Positions 26,845 through 35,133 of a DNA stretch of 35,217 nucleotides are shown here, piece after piece; position 1 is the stretch's first letter, and every line of letters starts with the position of its first letter. The position numbers and the translations under genes are program-made. A model generated the notes under the pieces. It was given only the letters and a program-made list of their open reading frames with translations, had not been told where the DNA came from and searched no databases. The DNA comes from Opitutales bacterium (GTDB lineage: Bacteria > Verrucomicrobiota > Verrucomicrobiia > Opitutales > Oceanipulchritudinaceae): NCBI GenBank assembly GCA_020831485.1, contig JAFIGG010000134.1, positions 1 through 35,217 of the forward strand, read 5' to 3'.

Positions 26845-29193
26845 ATGCGCATACTATCTTTTATTTTACTCTCATGGATGTTGCTTGGCTTCGAGGCTGA
26901 AGCAAGTAGCGATATCATCAAGTCCGCGCATGAGACTTCCGACGCATCCAAAACTTTTTATGTATCATTGGACGGATGCGACTCCAACCCCGGCAACATT
27001 GATCACCCCTTCGCCACCATTCAACGTGCACGCAACGCTGTGCAAGCCCTGACCGCAAATGGCACGACAGTTCCGGACGGGGGGGTGGTCGTCTACGTGC
27101 GCGGCGGTCGCTATCCAGTGACAGAAACCCTCGAATTCGGCAGCAATGATTCTGGGGCACCAGGTGCGCCTATACGCTACCGAGCGAAACCTGGTGAAAA
27201 TGTAATTTTTGACGGCGGAGTAGAGATTTGCGCCAGCCGCTTTGGCAAGGTGGAAGACCCCTTGATCCTCGAGCGGATTGTGGACAAAGCCGCACGCCCG
27301 CACATTCGCGTGGCAGACCTTACGGATGTCTCATTAGGTGACGGAGAGCTGCTCGGTCCACGCGGATTTCGACGCGCATATCGAACTGCACCTGTTGAAC
27401 TGATTGCCGATGGTAAACCGCAAATTCTGGCCCGGTGGCCCAACCCACAGGATCCAGTTGTAAAACTCGACGGTGTGAAAGATGCAGGCAGTCAGCCTCG
27501 AGATGGTGACTTTGCACTCAAGCCAGCAACCATTCAATTCCAGACCGACCGACCACTGCACTGGGCTCAAGCTGATCGGCTTCATATATCCGGGATCTTC
27601 GCTCGAGAGTGGGCGGACGACACATTGCCGATTGATGAGATAGACCCAGACAACCGGACAATGACCACCAAATTGCCCCATCTGTATGGCGTTGAGATGC
27701 GTGACTTCAGCAGCTGGCACGCAGTCGATTTGTTAGAAGAAATCGATATGCCGGGAGAATACTTTATCGATTACCGAAACAAGAAACTATACTGGTATCC
27801 CGACGAACTGGGACCCGATACAATTGTTCAGCTCTCCCTGTTGCGGGGGGTCATGGTCGCGATCGAAGATACCTCACATTTCTCACTGGAGGGTTTCGTG
27901 TTTGAAAACAGCCGTGGCTCTGGGATCTATATTGAAGGCGGCGACTCGGTGCAAATCATTGGCTGCACCCTCAGAAATCTTGGCAAATTGGGTATACAAA
28001 TCGGTCGAGGCATAACGCCGCTGCCAGAGGGTCTACACGATGCGCATGGCGTCCTTGCCGAAGGATTGCCTGAGCCAAAGACCATTCGTCGGTCGCTGGG
28101 AAGCTGGCATGAATATGTATACCGCTATCCGGCATACTATTTTCACGGTGGGCGCAACCACTTGATTCAAAGCTGCGACATTCATAATACCGGAGCTGGC
28201 GGAATTCACATTACTGGCGGTGACCGGAAAACCCTTAAGCCCGCAAACCACCGAGTGGATAATTGCAACATTTTCCGAGTGACCCGATGGGACAGAACCT
28301 ACAAGGCGAATATCAATGTGGACGGCGTCGGCATAACAATCGCCAACAACCATCTACACCAATCCGACGGGCAAGCCATCTACCTGAGAGGAAACGACCA
28401 CAGGATCGTTCGCAACCGCATAAACGACGTTTGCCGTGACATTTCCGACATGGGGGCGATCTATATCGGTCGTGATCCTTCAGAACTCGGCCACCTGATC
28501 AAAAACAACTTTTTCCATGATATTCAGGACCCGCACGATGGAGCTGGAGCTGGGGTTCAAGCCATCTTTTTTGACGACGGAACACTGTATGCGGCAACCG
28601 TGTATGGCAATCTCTTCTACCGGGCAGGGAGCACAGGCGTGATCAAATATAACCTGGGCGGAGGCAGTTCCGTCGCTAACAACATTGCCATTGAATGCCC
28701 TCCGCTAGTCATAAGGTCACAGGCGACACGAATGGACCGTGCAATTGAAATGATGCGCCTCCCACCAGATGAAAACCCTTCTCCTCACAATGCCGTACAG
28801 CACCTGCGCACCCACGTGGAATCAGCAGATGATCCAAGTGGAGTGCATGTTGGGATGGAACCTTACCGCAGCGCCTATCCCTTTCTCTACACAACCTGGA
28901 AATACGGCAAAGACCTCTCCCCAGAACCTTGGAATAATTTCGAAACCGACAACCCGAAACTATTCGCAAATCCTGAAGACAAAGACTTTCGCCTACTGGC
29001 TAACGCATGCGACTTACTCCCTCGTTCCAGCGACGTCGTTGACCTTATCCAAGGTATCCAAAACGTCGATAAACGGTTTGATCAAATCCCCTTTGAATCC
29101 ATTGGCCTTTATCCTGATGGGCACCGACATTACATAGGAAAAGACCTCCACCAGGCGACCAAACATTTAATCGCTGAACCAAATCAACAATAA
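26845..29193 (+). CDS. Secreted right-handed beta-helix glycosidase, GH141-like (first of tandem pair)
   Basis: A 782-residue exported protein: signal peptide MRILSFILLSWMLLGFEAEA, then 'FYVSLDGCDSNPGNIDHPFA' and TIQRARNAVQ. An N-terminal insert includes ARWPNPQDP and GIFAREWADD, 'VDLLEEIDMPGEYFI' precedes LYWYPDE, and a pectate-lyase-like parallel beta helix runs from about 340 onward (FSLEGFVFENSRGSGIYIEG, NHRIVRNRINDVCRDISD). Candidate catalytic Asp residues are D535 (DMGAIYIGRD) and D577/D578 (FFDDGT). This architecture fits GH141, which contains an alpha-L-fucosidase and a xylanase. It is followed after 10 bp by a second family member and then a sulfatase. A TTGACC at 26767 may be a -35 element but no good -10 follows. 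Fold certain, family likely, activity inferred. Confidence 0.85.
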   Translation: MRILSFILLSWMLLGFEAEASSDIIKSAHETSDASKTFYVSLDGCDSNPGNIDHPFATIQRARNAVQALTANGTTVPDGGVVVYVRGGRYPVTETLEFGSNDSGAPGAPIRYRAKPGENVIFDGGVEICASRFGKVEDPLILERIVDKAARPHIRVADLTDVSLGDGELLGPRGFRRAYRTAPVELIADGKPQILARWPNPQDPVVKLDGVKDAGSQPRDGDFALKPATIQFQTDRPLHWAQADRLHISGIFAREWADDTLPIDEIDPDNRTMTTKLPHLYGVEMRDFSSWHAVDLLEEIDMPGEYFIDYRNKKLYWYPDELGPDTIVQLSLLRGVMVAIEDTSHFSLEGFVFENSRGSGIYIEGGDSVQIIGCTLRNLGKLGIQIGRGITPLPEGLHDAHGVLAEGLPEPKTIRRSLGSWHEYVYRYPAYYFHGGRNHLIQSCDIHNTGAGGIHITGGDRKTLKPANHRVDNCNIFRVTRWDRTYKANINVDGVGITIANNHLHQSDGQAIYLRGNDHRIVRNRINDVCRDISDMGAIYIGRDPSELGHLIKNNFFHDIQDPHDGAGAGVQAIFFDDGTLYAATVYGNLFYRAGSTGVIKYNLGGGSSVANNIAIECPPLVIRSQATRMDRAIEMMRLPPDENPSPHNAVQHLRTHVESADDPSGVHVGMEPYRSAYPFLYTTWKYGKDLSPEPWNNFETDNPKLFANPEDKDFRLLANACDLLPRSSDVVDLIQGIQNVDKRFDQIPFESIGLYPDGHRHYIGKDLHQATKHLIAEPNQQ

Positions 29194-29203
29194 GCCATAA
29201 ACA

Positions 29204-31306
29204 ATGAAAGCACATAGAATCCTTCCCTTTCTTTTAATCGGATTTGCCATTAATTACACACACGCGGCCGTTGAAAAACATACCATTCATGTATCCACTA
29301 AAGGTGAGGACACTTCCGACGGCAGCATTCAAAGCCCTCTAAGGTCGATCGAGGCAGCTCAGCGTCTGGCACAACAATTACGGAACCAACAATCAGAGCA
29401 AGCTATAGTAATCGAACTTGCGCCAGGGGTCTATGAACTCGACACAACCCTAAAATTTTCTGAAAATGACTCGGGCCTCCCTTCCCATCCTTTAACAATT
29501 CAGGGTGCTAATCATGGAAGGAATGGCGAGCCGCAAGTCGTCGTTTCAGGAGGTAGGACCATATATGGCTTCCAACCAGTCAAAGACCCACAGATCCTTC
29601 AGCGACTACCAGAGGAAGCGCATGGCAAAGTTCTCTCCGTCAATTTGAAAGAACAGGGCATCACAGACTTAGGAAAGCTGCATCGAAGAGGTTTTGCCCT
29701 CAGTGGAAGCGGCTCACTCAAACTGTATTACGGGGGTGAACCGATGCCTATGGCAAGGTGGCCTAACACCGGTTGGGCAGTGACAACCTTGCTGTTTGGA
29801 GACCCATCCGAAGTTGGGTATGATCGAAGCATTGGGGTGAATGTCACATCGGAAAGGTTGCGTCGCTGGGCCCAAGCAGAAGAAGTATGGGCACACGGTT
29901 ATTGGTATCACGGTTGGGCAGATGAGCATGCGCCAATTGAATCTATCGACCCGGAAGCAAAGAGTATAACTTTTAGCCAAAGGCATCGCTATGGATACAA
30001 TGATGACCGACACTTCTACGTTTACAATCTGATTGAAGAATTGGATCAACCCGGCGAATGGTATCTCAATCCGCAAACAGGAGATCTCTATTTTTGGCCG
30101 CCAGAATCCGTCTCCCCAGAAATGGTGTCCTGTGTGGTAACGGTATTGGATAGCCCACTGCTGCAATTTGACAACACAAGTCATATACGTATCCGCAATA
30201 TCGCTTTTCGTTACGGCAGGTCACACGCCATTCTGGTTCGAGACGGCCGAGACATTGAAATTGACCAATGCAGCTTATCCAACTTTGACCGAACAGCCAT
30301 CTCCATCCAAGACGGATACGGTCACAAAGTGCTGCAGTCCCACCTGTTCAATCTGAATGAATCCGCAATTCGAATGCAAGGCGGCGATCGCCTACAGTTG
30401 CTACCGGGCAACCACAAGGCCTCCGACAACCACATCCACGATTACGCACTGTGGACAAGAACCTATCGCGGCGCCATTGAAATGGTTGGCGTTGGGATCG
30501 AGGCCTCCCACAACCTCATCCACGATGCACCACATGTGGCCATTCGCTTCTCTGGAAACAATCACACTATCCGAAATAATGAGATATTCCGGGTTGTTAC
30601 AGAAAGTGACGATGCTGGAGCGATCTATGCGGGTCGCGACTGGAGCGCTCGAGGCACGCGAATTGAAGACAATTTCATTTATATGTCTGGAATCACATTC
30701 AGGGAACACCATGCACCAGAAAACCACATGCCGGTATCCAGACATTTTCACAGCAGCGCGCTTATCTATCTGGACGATTTATTGTCGGGAATTGTAATCC
30801 AGGGCAATATTCTCCAAGGTGTTGATGCCACGATCAAGGTAGGGGGTGGCCGCGATAATCTCGTAAATAAAAACGTAATTGTCGGTGGCGAGCGTGGAGT
30901 ACGTCTGGATGCCAGAGGGCTCGCTTGGGCGAACCCTCATGTCGTCCCCGGTGGACGATTTCGGATGTGGGAAAGACTCGAAGAAGTTAATTTCAACGAA
31001 CCTCCATACAGCGAAGCCTATCCCGAACTGGTAACATTGCCAGACAATCAACCATACGCGCCGATCGGAAACAAAATCCAAGACAATTTTTTTATCGGGG
31101 TGGAGCATCCCCTCTATTTTCTGCACGGCGCAGATGAGTATGTCACAAAATCGGGTAACCGTCCATTTACAGTGCATGGGGAAAATCCTGCCACATTTGG
31201 TCGCGAAGAAATCGAAGCTCTGATTTCATCTAAACAAGCCGATGAAGATCTACCAATAGACGTTGATTTCACACGATTTGGTCCGCGCAAATCAACCGGA
31301 AAATGA
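29204..31306 (+). CDS. Secreted right-handed beta-helix glycosidase, GH141-like (second of tandem pair)
   Basis: A 700-residue exported relative of the preceding gene. It has a signal peptide (LPFLLIGFAINYTHAAV), IHVSTKGEDTSDGSIQSPLR, ARWPNTGWAV, GYWYHGWADE, NLIEELDQPGEWYLNPQTG and LYFWPPE, then a beta helix with IRIRNIAFRYGRSHAILVRD and NHTIRNNEIF. Candidate catalytic Asp residues are D470 (DAGAIYAGRD) and D524/D525 (YLDDLLSG). In the YLDD region it is closer to the minus-strand protein at 10829 (YLDDALSG, GNILQG) than to its tandem neighbour (FFDDGT), so the pair is probably not a recent duplication. It begins 10 bp after the previous stop and overlaps the next ATG by 4 bp (ATGA), so translation is coupled to the sulfatase. 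Confidence 0.85.
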   Translation: MKAHRILPFLLIGFAINYTHAAVEKHTIHVSTKGEDTSDGSIQSPLRSIEAAQRLAQQLRNQQSEQAIVIELAPGVYELDTTLKFSENDSGLPSHPLTIQGANHGRNGEPQVVVSGGRTIYGFQPVKDPQILQRLPEEAHGKVLSVNLKEQGITDLGKLHRRGFALSGSGSLKLYYGGEPMPMARWPNTGWAVTTLLFGDPSEVGYDRSIGVNVTSERLRRWAQAEEVWAHGYWYHGWADEHAPIESIDPEAKSITFSQRHRYGYNDDRHFYVYNLIEELDQPGEWYLNPQTGDLYFWPPESVSPEMVSCVVTVLDSPLLQFDNTSHIRIRNIAFRYGRSHAILVRDGRDIEIDQCSLSNFDRTAISIQDGYGHKVLQSHLFNLNESAIRMQGGDRLQLLPGNHKASDNHIHDYALWTRTYRGAIEMVGVGIEASHNLIHDAPHVAIRFSGNNHTIRNNEIFRVVTESDDAGAIYAGRDWSARGTRIEDNFIYMSGITFREHHAPENHMPVSRHFHSSALIYLDDLLSGIVIQGNILQGVDATIKVGGGRDNLVNKNVIVGGERGVRLDARGLAWANPHVVPGGRFRMWERLEEVNFNEPPYSEAYPELVTLPDNQPYAPIGNKIQDNFFIGVEHPLYFLHGADEYVTKSGNRPFTVHGENPATFGREEIEALISSKQADEDLPIDVDFTRFGPRKSTGK

Positions 31307-32595
31307 AGAAACCCAACATCCTTTTTATTATTAGCGATGACCATCGTGCCGACACGATGGGGTTTAAAAATCTACCAGGAGCGCAAACACCGAACCTGGA
31401 TTGGCTCGCAGAACGAGGCTGCTCTTTCGATGCATGTTATCACATGGGAGCTCAGCATGAAGCTGTTTGCGCGCCTTCCAGGGCTGCACTTCACACCGGA
31501 AATAATCCTCGGCGCGCCATGGCCAATTGCGACTTCGAGATCAACAAAGACATGGTTACACTTGGCCAGAATTTCAGAAGTAATGGGTATAATACTTTCG
31601 CCGTTGGAAAATGGCATAATGACCCTGAATCCCTGAACCGCTCATTTCAGGACGGTGCATCACTTTTTCTGGACGGAATGGATGATCATTTTCTAACCCC
31701 ACTGCAAGCGTACTCTCTCGAAGGAGACTACAATATATCACGCACTACTCGTCAAAACAGACACTCATCAGATATTTTCGCTGATTCTTCCGTTGAATTT
31801 ATTCAGAACCAGGAAAATTCAGAAATTCCCTGGTTTTTATATGTAGCATTCACTGCTCCACATGATCCACGTACACCACCAGAAAATTACGGCCGTGACC
31901 GCTACATAAACAAGGTAGAGCTACCTGAAAACACACTCCCCTGTCATCCCTGGCGTATTGGTGATGATCGTATTCGTGACGAACTACTTGCCGGGTTCCC
32001 GAGAAGCCCAACTGAGCTAACAGAACACTGGGCCGATTACCTCGGCATGGTAGAGCATATGGATGCGTGCATCGGTCGGATTTTAACTGCGCTTCGACAA
32101 CTGCCTGGAGGGATTGAAAACACTATCATCGTCTACACAAGCGATCACGGGCTTGGGCTTGGGTCTCATGGGCTGATGGGTAAACAGAACCTCTATGAAC
32201 ACAGCGTAAAAGTGCCTTGCCTACTGAGCGGTCCGGGCGTACCCGAGAAAGTGAGAAGCAGCAGTTTCATCCACACTCCCGACCTTTTCCCGACGCTCTG
32301 TGCTCTATCAGATATAGAAATCCCTGACTCTGTTCGAGAGGCTCAAGACCTCTCTCCGATACTCGAAAACCCTAATCACGACGTTCGAGCTTTCGTTCGA
32401 TGTTTTTACAAAAACTACTCCAACATGATTCGCAAAGAACACTGGAAACTCATCCAATCCCGTAACGAATCAGAAGAAATCCACGAACAACTATTTAACC
32501 TGCAACAAGACCCTTCAGAGATGCACGATGAAAGTCAGAATCCGAATTTTCAGGAGCTGACAAATGAACTAAGGCAATTGATTACAGTTCAATAA
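31303..32595 (+). CDS. Sulfatase, type I formylglycine-dependent, no signal peptide
   Basis: A 430-residue S1 sulfatase that starts directly with [20 protein letters not shown], so D12/D13 are the metal ligands and there is no export signal. Its active-site signature is CAPSR with Cys56 as the formylglycine residue ([14 protein letters not shown]). The late segment [23 protein letters not shown] matches the sulfatase at 189-1676 closely, so both belong to the same or sister subfamilies. The ATG overlaps the stop of the GH141-like gene (ATGA), which fixes the start. A cytoplasmic location implies desulfation of imported mono- or oligosaccharide, or use of an unrecognised export route. All catalytic segments look intact. 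Confidence 0.93.
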   Translation: MKKPNILFIISDDHRADTMGFKNLPGAQTPNLDWLAERGCSFDACYHMGAQHEAVCAPSRAALHTGNNPRRAMANCDFEINKDMVTLGQNFRSNGYNTFAVGKWHNDPESLNRSFQDGASLFLDGMDDHFLTPLQAYSLEGDYNISRTTRQNRHSSDIFADSSVEFIQNQENSEIPWFLYVAFTAPHDPRTPPENYGRDRYINKVELPENTLPCHPWRIGDDRIRDELLAGFPRSPTELTEHWADYLGMVEHMDACIGRILTALRQLPGGIENTIIVYTSDHGLGLGSHGLMGKQNLYEHSVKVPCLLSGPGVPEKVRSSSFIHTPDLFPTLCALSDIEIPDSVREAQDLSPILENPNHDVRAFVRCFYKNYSNMIRKEHWKLIQSRNESEEIHEQLFNLQQDPSEMHDESQNPNFQELTNELRQLITVQ

Positions 32596-32639
32596 AACCC
32601 CATCACTACAGACGTAAGGCATCAAGAAAACAAATCGTT

Positions 32640-33186
32640 ATGAGTCTATCCGTACGCCACACCCTCTATGCCATCGTTGCCAGTTGCATGCTAATTTCCG
32701 TAGTATTTTCCGCGGAAAAGAAGCCCAACATTGTCCTCATCTACGCGGACGATCTCGGCTACGGCGATCTCAAATCCTACAATCCGAATTCGAAGATCCC
32801 GACCCCCCATTTTAATCAGCTCGCTGAGGAGGGCTTGCGTTTCACCGACGGAAAATCCAGTGCTGGTCCCTACGGGGACTTCGTCTTCGAGACGGACGAC
32901 GTTTGCGGCCGCCTGATCACCGCACTCAAAGAGAGCGGGCAAAATGAAAACACCATCATTCTCTTCACAGCGGATAATGGAGCGGAGGCCTATGCTTACG
33001 CACGCGATGAAAAAACGCAATGTTCCCGCATACAGCGGTCTCGAAGTGGGTCTATACAACCTCGCGGAAGACATCGGTCAGCGCTATAATCTAGCGGAGC
33101 GGCATCCTGAAAAAGTCCGTAACCTGCAAACCCTACTCCATGAGATTCGTAACAACCCACACACCGCGCCCCGACTTAGCCAATGA
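32640..33186 (+). pseudogene. Sulfatase relic with internal deletions
   Basis: The start is a normal secreted sulfatase: signal peptide ([19 protein letters not shown]), [18 protein letters not shown] and [18 protein letters not shown]. Where CxPxR should follow, the frame jumps to [20 protein letters not shown] and [20 protein letters not shown], which belongs to the second half of the fold. The frame then shifts, and the third piece, [20 protein letters not shown] with LQTLLHEIRNNP (about 33007-33186), is the usual sulfatase C-terminus. About 500 bp remain of an expected 1400 or more, and the catalytic Cys is gone, so it is inactive. It differs from the two intact sulfatases, being closer to the arylsulfatase-A-like group. 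It lies 44 bp after the intact sulfatase and its end overlaps the first copy of a direct repeat. Confidence 0.85.
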
Positions 33187-33240
33187 TCTGGACTCACCTC
33201 AATCCGGCCAGCAGACGGTCACGACAAAACCCAAAGGCAT
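33178..33240. repeat. Direct repeat, copy 1 (63 bp), upstream of the FucP-like gene
   Basis: Starting AGCCAATGATCTG and ending AACCCAAAGGCAT, this matches 35072-35133 with one indel and about three substitutions, in the same orientation. It begins at the very end of the sulfatase relic. The two copies bracket the permease gene. It may be an insertion-sequence end or the footprint of a recombination event. Confidence 0.85.
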
Positions 33241-33510
33241 AAAGACTAAACGGCTGACGCCTGATTCAGGAACGCCTCGCAATTCTCTATTCGTTTAGCC
33301 TTTTCCATTTTGCAGTTTTGCGATTTGTCCCGGCTAGCGGCGCGCCGCAGTAGCCCTCCGCTTCATGGCTCCAACATTCCAATATTCAAAAACTGAACCG
33401 CAGAAACTGCTGGCCAATCTCCCCGTATCTAACAAATATCCATACAATCACACAGAGCTGTTGTTTATTTTACTTCTATACCGGCCTCAAGGGGCCCTTC
33501 ACTTTATCCG
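33187..33510. other. Intergenic mosaic between the sulfatase relic and the FucP-like gene
   Basis: This 324 bp has no convincing gene. It holds most of repeat copy 1, an inverted repeat CTAAACG (33246-33252) / CGTTTAG (33292-33298) enclosing the small palindrome CCTGATTCAGG (33260-33270), and the GC-rich palindrome GCGGCGCGCCGC at 33337-33348 flanked by GGCTA and TAGCC. No clear promoter for the permease was found. Confidence 0.6.
33332..33355. repeat. GC-rich palindrome GGCTA-GCGGCGCGCCGC-AG-TAGCC
   Basis: The central 12 bp is a perfect palindrome and the flanking pentamers are also complementary, with a 2-bp offset. No T-run follows on the plus strand, so it is not an obvious intrinsic terminator. 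It stands out in otherwise AT-rich intergenic DNA about 155 bp upstream of the permease. Confidence 0.55.
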
Positions 33511-34920
33511 ATGCAACGATCTCCTGATTCCAAATCCCCTGCCCTAAAAAGCGACCCCGTAGTTCCGAGCCAATATATCTATCCGTTTATACTGGTCACA
33601 AGCCTCTTCGCGCTTTGGGGCTTTGCAAACGATATAACCAATCCGCTGGTGCGTGCATTCCGGGAAATTTTCCTGATCAGCAACGCGCAGAGCAGTTTGG
33701 TGCAGATGGCATTTTACGGAGGCTATGCGACTATGGCAATTCCAGCAGCCCTGGTAATCCGCAAGGTCTCGTTTAAATCCGGCATAATGGTCGGACTCAT
33801 CCTATACGCCATCGGCGCTCTACTAACCATTCCAGCTGCCGGCAGGATGGACTTCAATATCTTTCTCATCGGGTTTTACATTCTGACTTTTGGTTTAGCT
33901 TTTCTCGAAACCAGCGCAAATCCCTACATTCTATCCATGGGTCCCCGCTCCACGGCGACCCGACGCCTTAACCTCGCCCAGGCATTTAACCCAATCGGAT
34001 CTCTTTCCGGCATGCTGGTGGCCAGCATGTTCATCCTTCCGGCCTTGCACGTAGCCGAGTTTCGGGAGGCGGAGATGCTTGCCAACCCTGAGTATGCGGA
34101 GATGCTACCCAGCGAGGTTGACGCTTTGATTACTGAATCACTGGAAACACTTGCCACAACAGAACAGGAAACGCATCAGGCGATGGTTGCTCATGACCTC
34201 AACGTTGTAAAGGTTCCTTACGTAATCATCGCAATCATTGTCATGGCCGTGCTGCTTTTATTCGCAGTGTCCAAAATGCCTGATACGGGAAGGGAAGAGG
34301 AAAAGATTAAACTAGTGCAGCTCGTTCGGAATCTTTTCATGAATTTCCATTATACAGGCGGTGTTGTCGCACAGGCATTCTATGTAGGTGCGCAGATCAT
34401 GTGCTGGACTTTTATCATCCACTACGGAATGACCCTCCTGGGAATGAGCGCGGCCACCGCCCAAAACTACAACATCCTCGCGATGGTGATCTTTTTAACC
34501 AGCCGCTTTATCTGTACCTTCATTCTCAAATTCATCAATCCGGGCGTACTTTTGTCGTCACTTGCCTTCGGCGGGATTCTCCTTACTCTCGGTGCAGTTT
34601 TCATCCAGGGAATAGTCGGGCTCTACTGCCTTATTGGTGTTTCTGCCTGCATGTCGCTGATGTTCCCAACCATCTATGGCATCGCTCTTCAGGGCCTCAC
34701 CCCGAACGATGCAAAACTTGGATCAGCTGGCCTGATCTTCGCAATCGTGGGAGGAGCCATGATGCCCCGTTTACAAGCCGGCATCATTGACGGCGACGGC
34801 TGGCACATAGGCACGCTCTATCTCGAGTCCGTTCGGGTATCGTTTTTCCTGCCAGTTCTATGTTTTGTCGTCATCGCGATCTACGGTTGGTTGTCCAACA
34901 GGATTGTGCGACACGCGTAA
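33511..34920 (+). CDS. FucP-like sugar permease (MFS, fucose:H+ symporter family)
   Basis: A 469-residue inner-membrane permease of the major facilitator superfamily that would bring a monosaccharide, plausibly L-fucose, into the cytoplasm. It matches the FucP pattern: YIYPFILVTSLFALWGFAN at helix 1, 'QMAFYGGYATMAIPAALVIR' at helix 2, 'FLETSANPYILSMGP' with Glu133 at the position of the essential FucP Glu135, RRLNLAQAFNPIGSLSGM, then VGAQIMCWTFIIHY in the C-terminal half. The position of FucP Asp46 is Asn44 here, while FucP Asn43 is Asp41. Twelve membrane spans are expected. The ATG at 33511 has no good ribosome binding site, only AGGGG 16-20 bp upstream. It is flanked by the 62-63 bp direct repeats. 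Confidence 0.92.
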   Translation: MQRSPDSKSPALKSDPVVPSQYIYPFILVTSLFALWGFANDITNPLVRAFREIFLISNAQSSLVQMAFYGGYATMAIPAALVIRKVSFKSGIMVGLILYAIGALLTIPAAGRMDFNIFLIGFYILTFGLAFLETSANPYILSMGPRSTATRRLNLAQAFNPIGSLSGMLVASMFILPALHVAEFREAEMLANPEYAEMLPSEVDALITESLETLATTEQETHQAMVAHDLNVVKVPYVIIAIIVMAVLLLFAVSKMPDTGREEEKIKLVQLVRNLFMNFHYTGGVVAQAFYVGAQIMCWTFIIHYGMTLLGMSAATAQNYNILAMVIFLTSRFICTFILKFINPGVLLSSLAFGGILLTLGAVFIQGIVGLYCLIGVSACMSLMFPTIYGIALQGLTPNDAKLGSAGLIFAIVGGAMMPRLQAGIIDGDGWHIGTLYLESVRVSFFLPVLCFVVIAIYGWLSNRIVRHA

Positions 34921-35071
34921 ACAAACCAGCCTGAAAGGCACTCGATTCGGATCTGATTGAGATCAAGAAAAAGATCCAAGATCAAGAGCAGGAGGGAAAT
35001 GCCACGTCGCCCCCGCGATGGCGGCCTGGAACTTCTATCAAGTGCTGCCGACATCCACGAGCGCAAGGATA

Positions 35072-35133
35072 AGCCAATGATCTGAGTCACCTCAATCCGG
35101 CCAGCAGACGGTGACTACAAAACCCAAAGGCAT
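35072..35133. repeat. Direct repeat, copy 2 (62 bp), downstream of the FucP-like gene
   Basis: Same orientation and nearly identical to 33178-33240. Its last base is the outer base of the stop codon of the minus-strand gene at the right edge, so the repeat is that gene's immediate 3' flank. Confidence 0.85.

Noticed and set aside
33365-33547. 60-codon plus-strand frame overlapping the permease start
   Set aside because: No signal or domain; it overlaps the better supported permease N-terminus in another frame.
34999-35085. 28-codon plus-strand frame after an AGGAGGG sequence
   Set aside because: The spacing from the purine run to the ATG is only two bases, the product has no recognisable feature, and it runs into the direct repeat.
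33178-35133. Direct repeats as integron attC sites
   Set aside because: The repeat units are not self-complementary in the way attC sites must be, and no integrase is visible.
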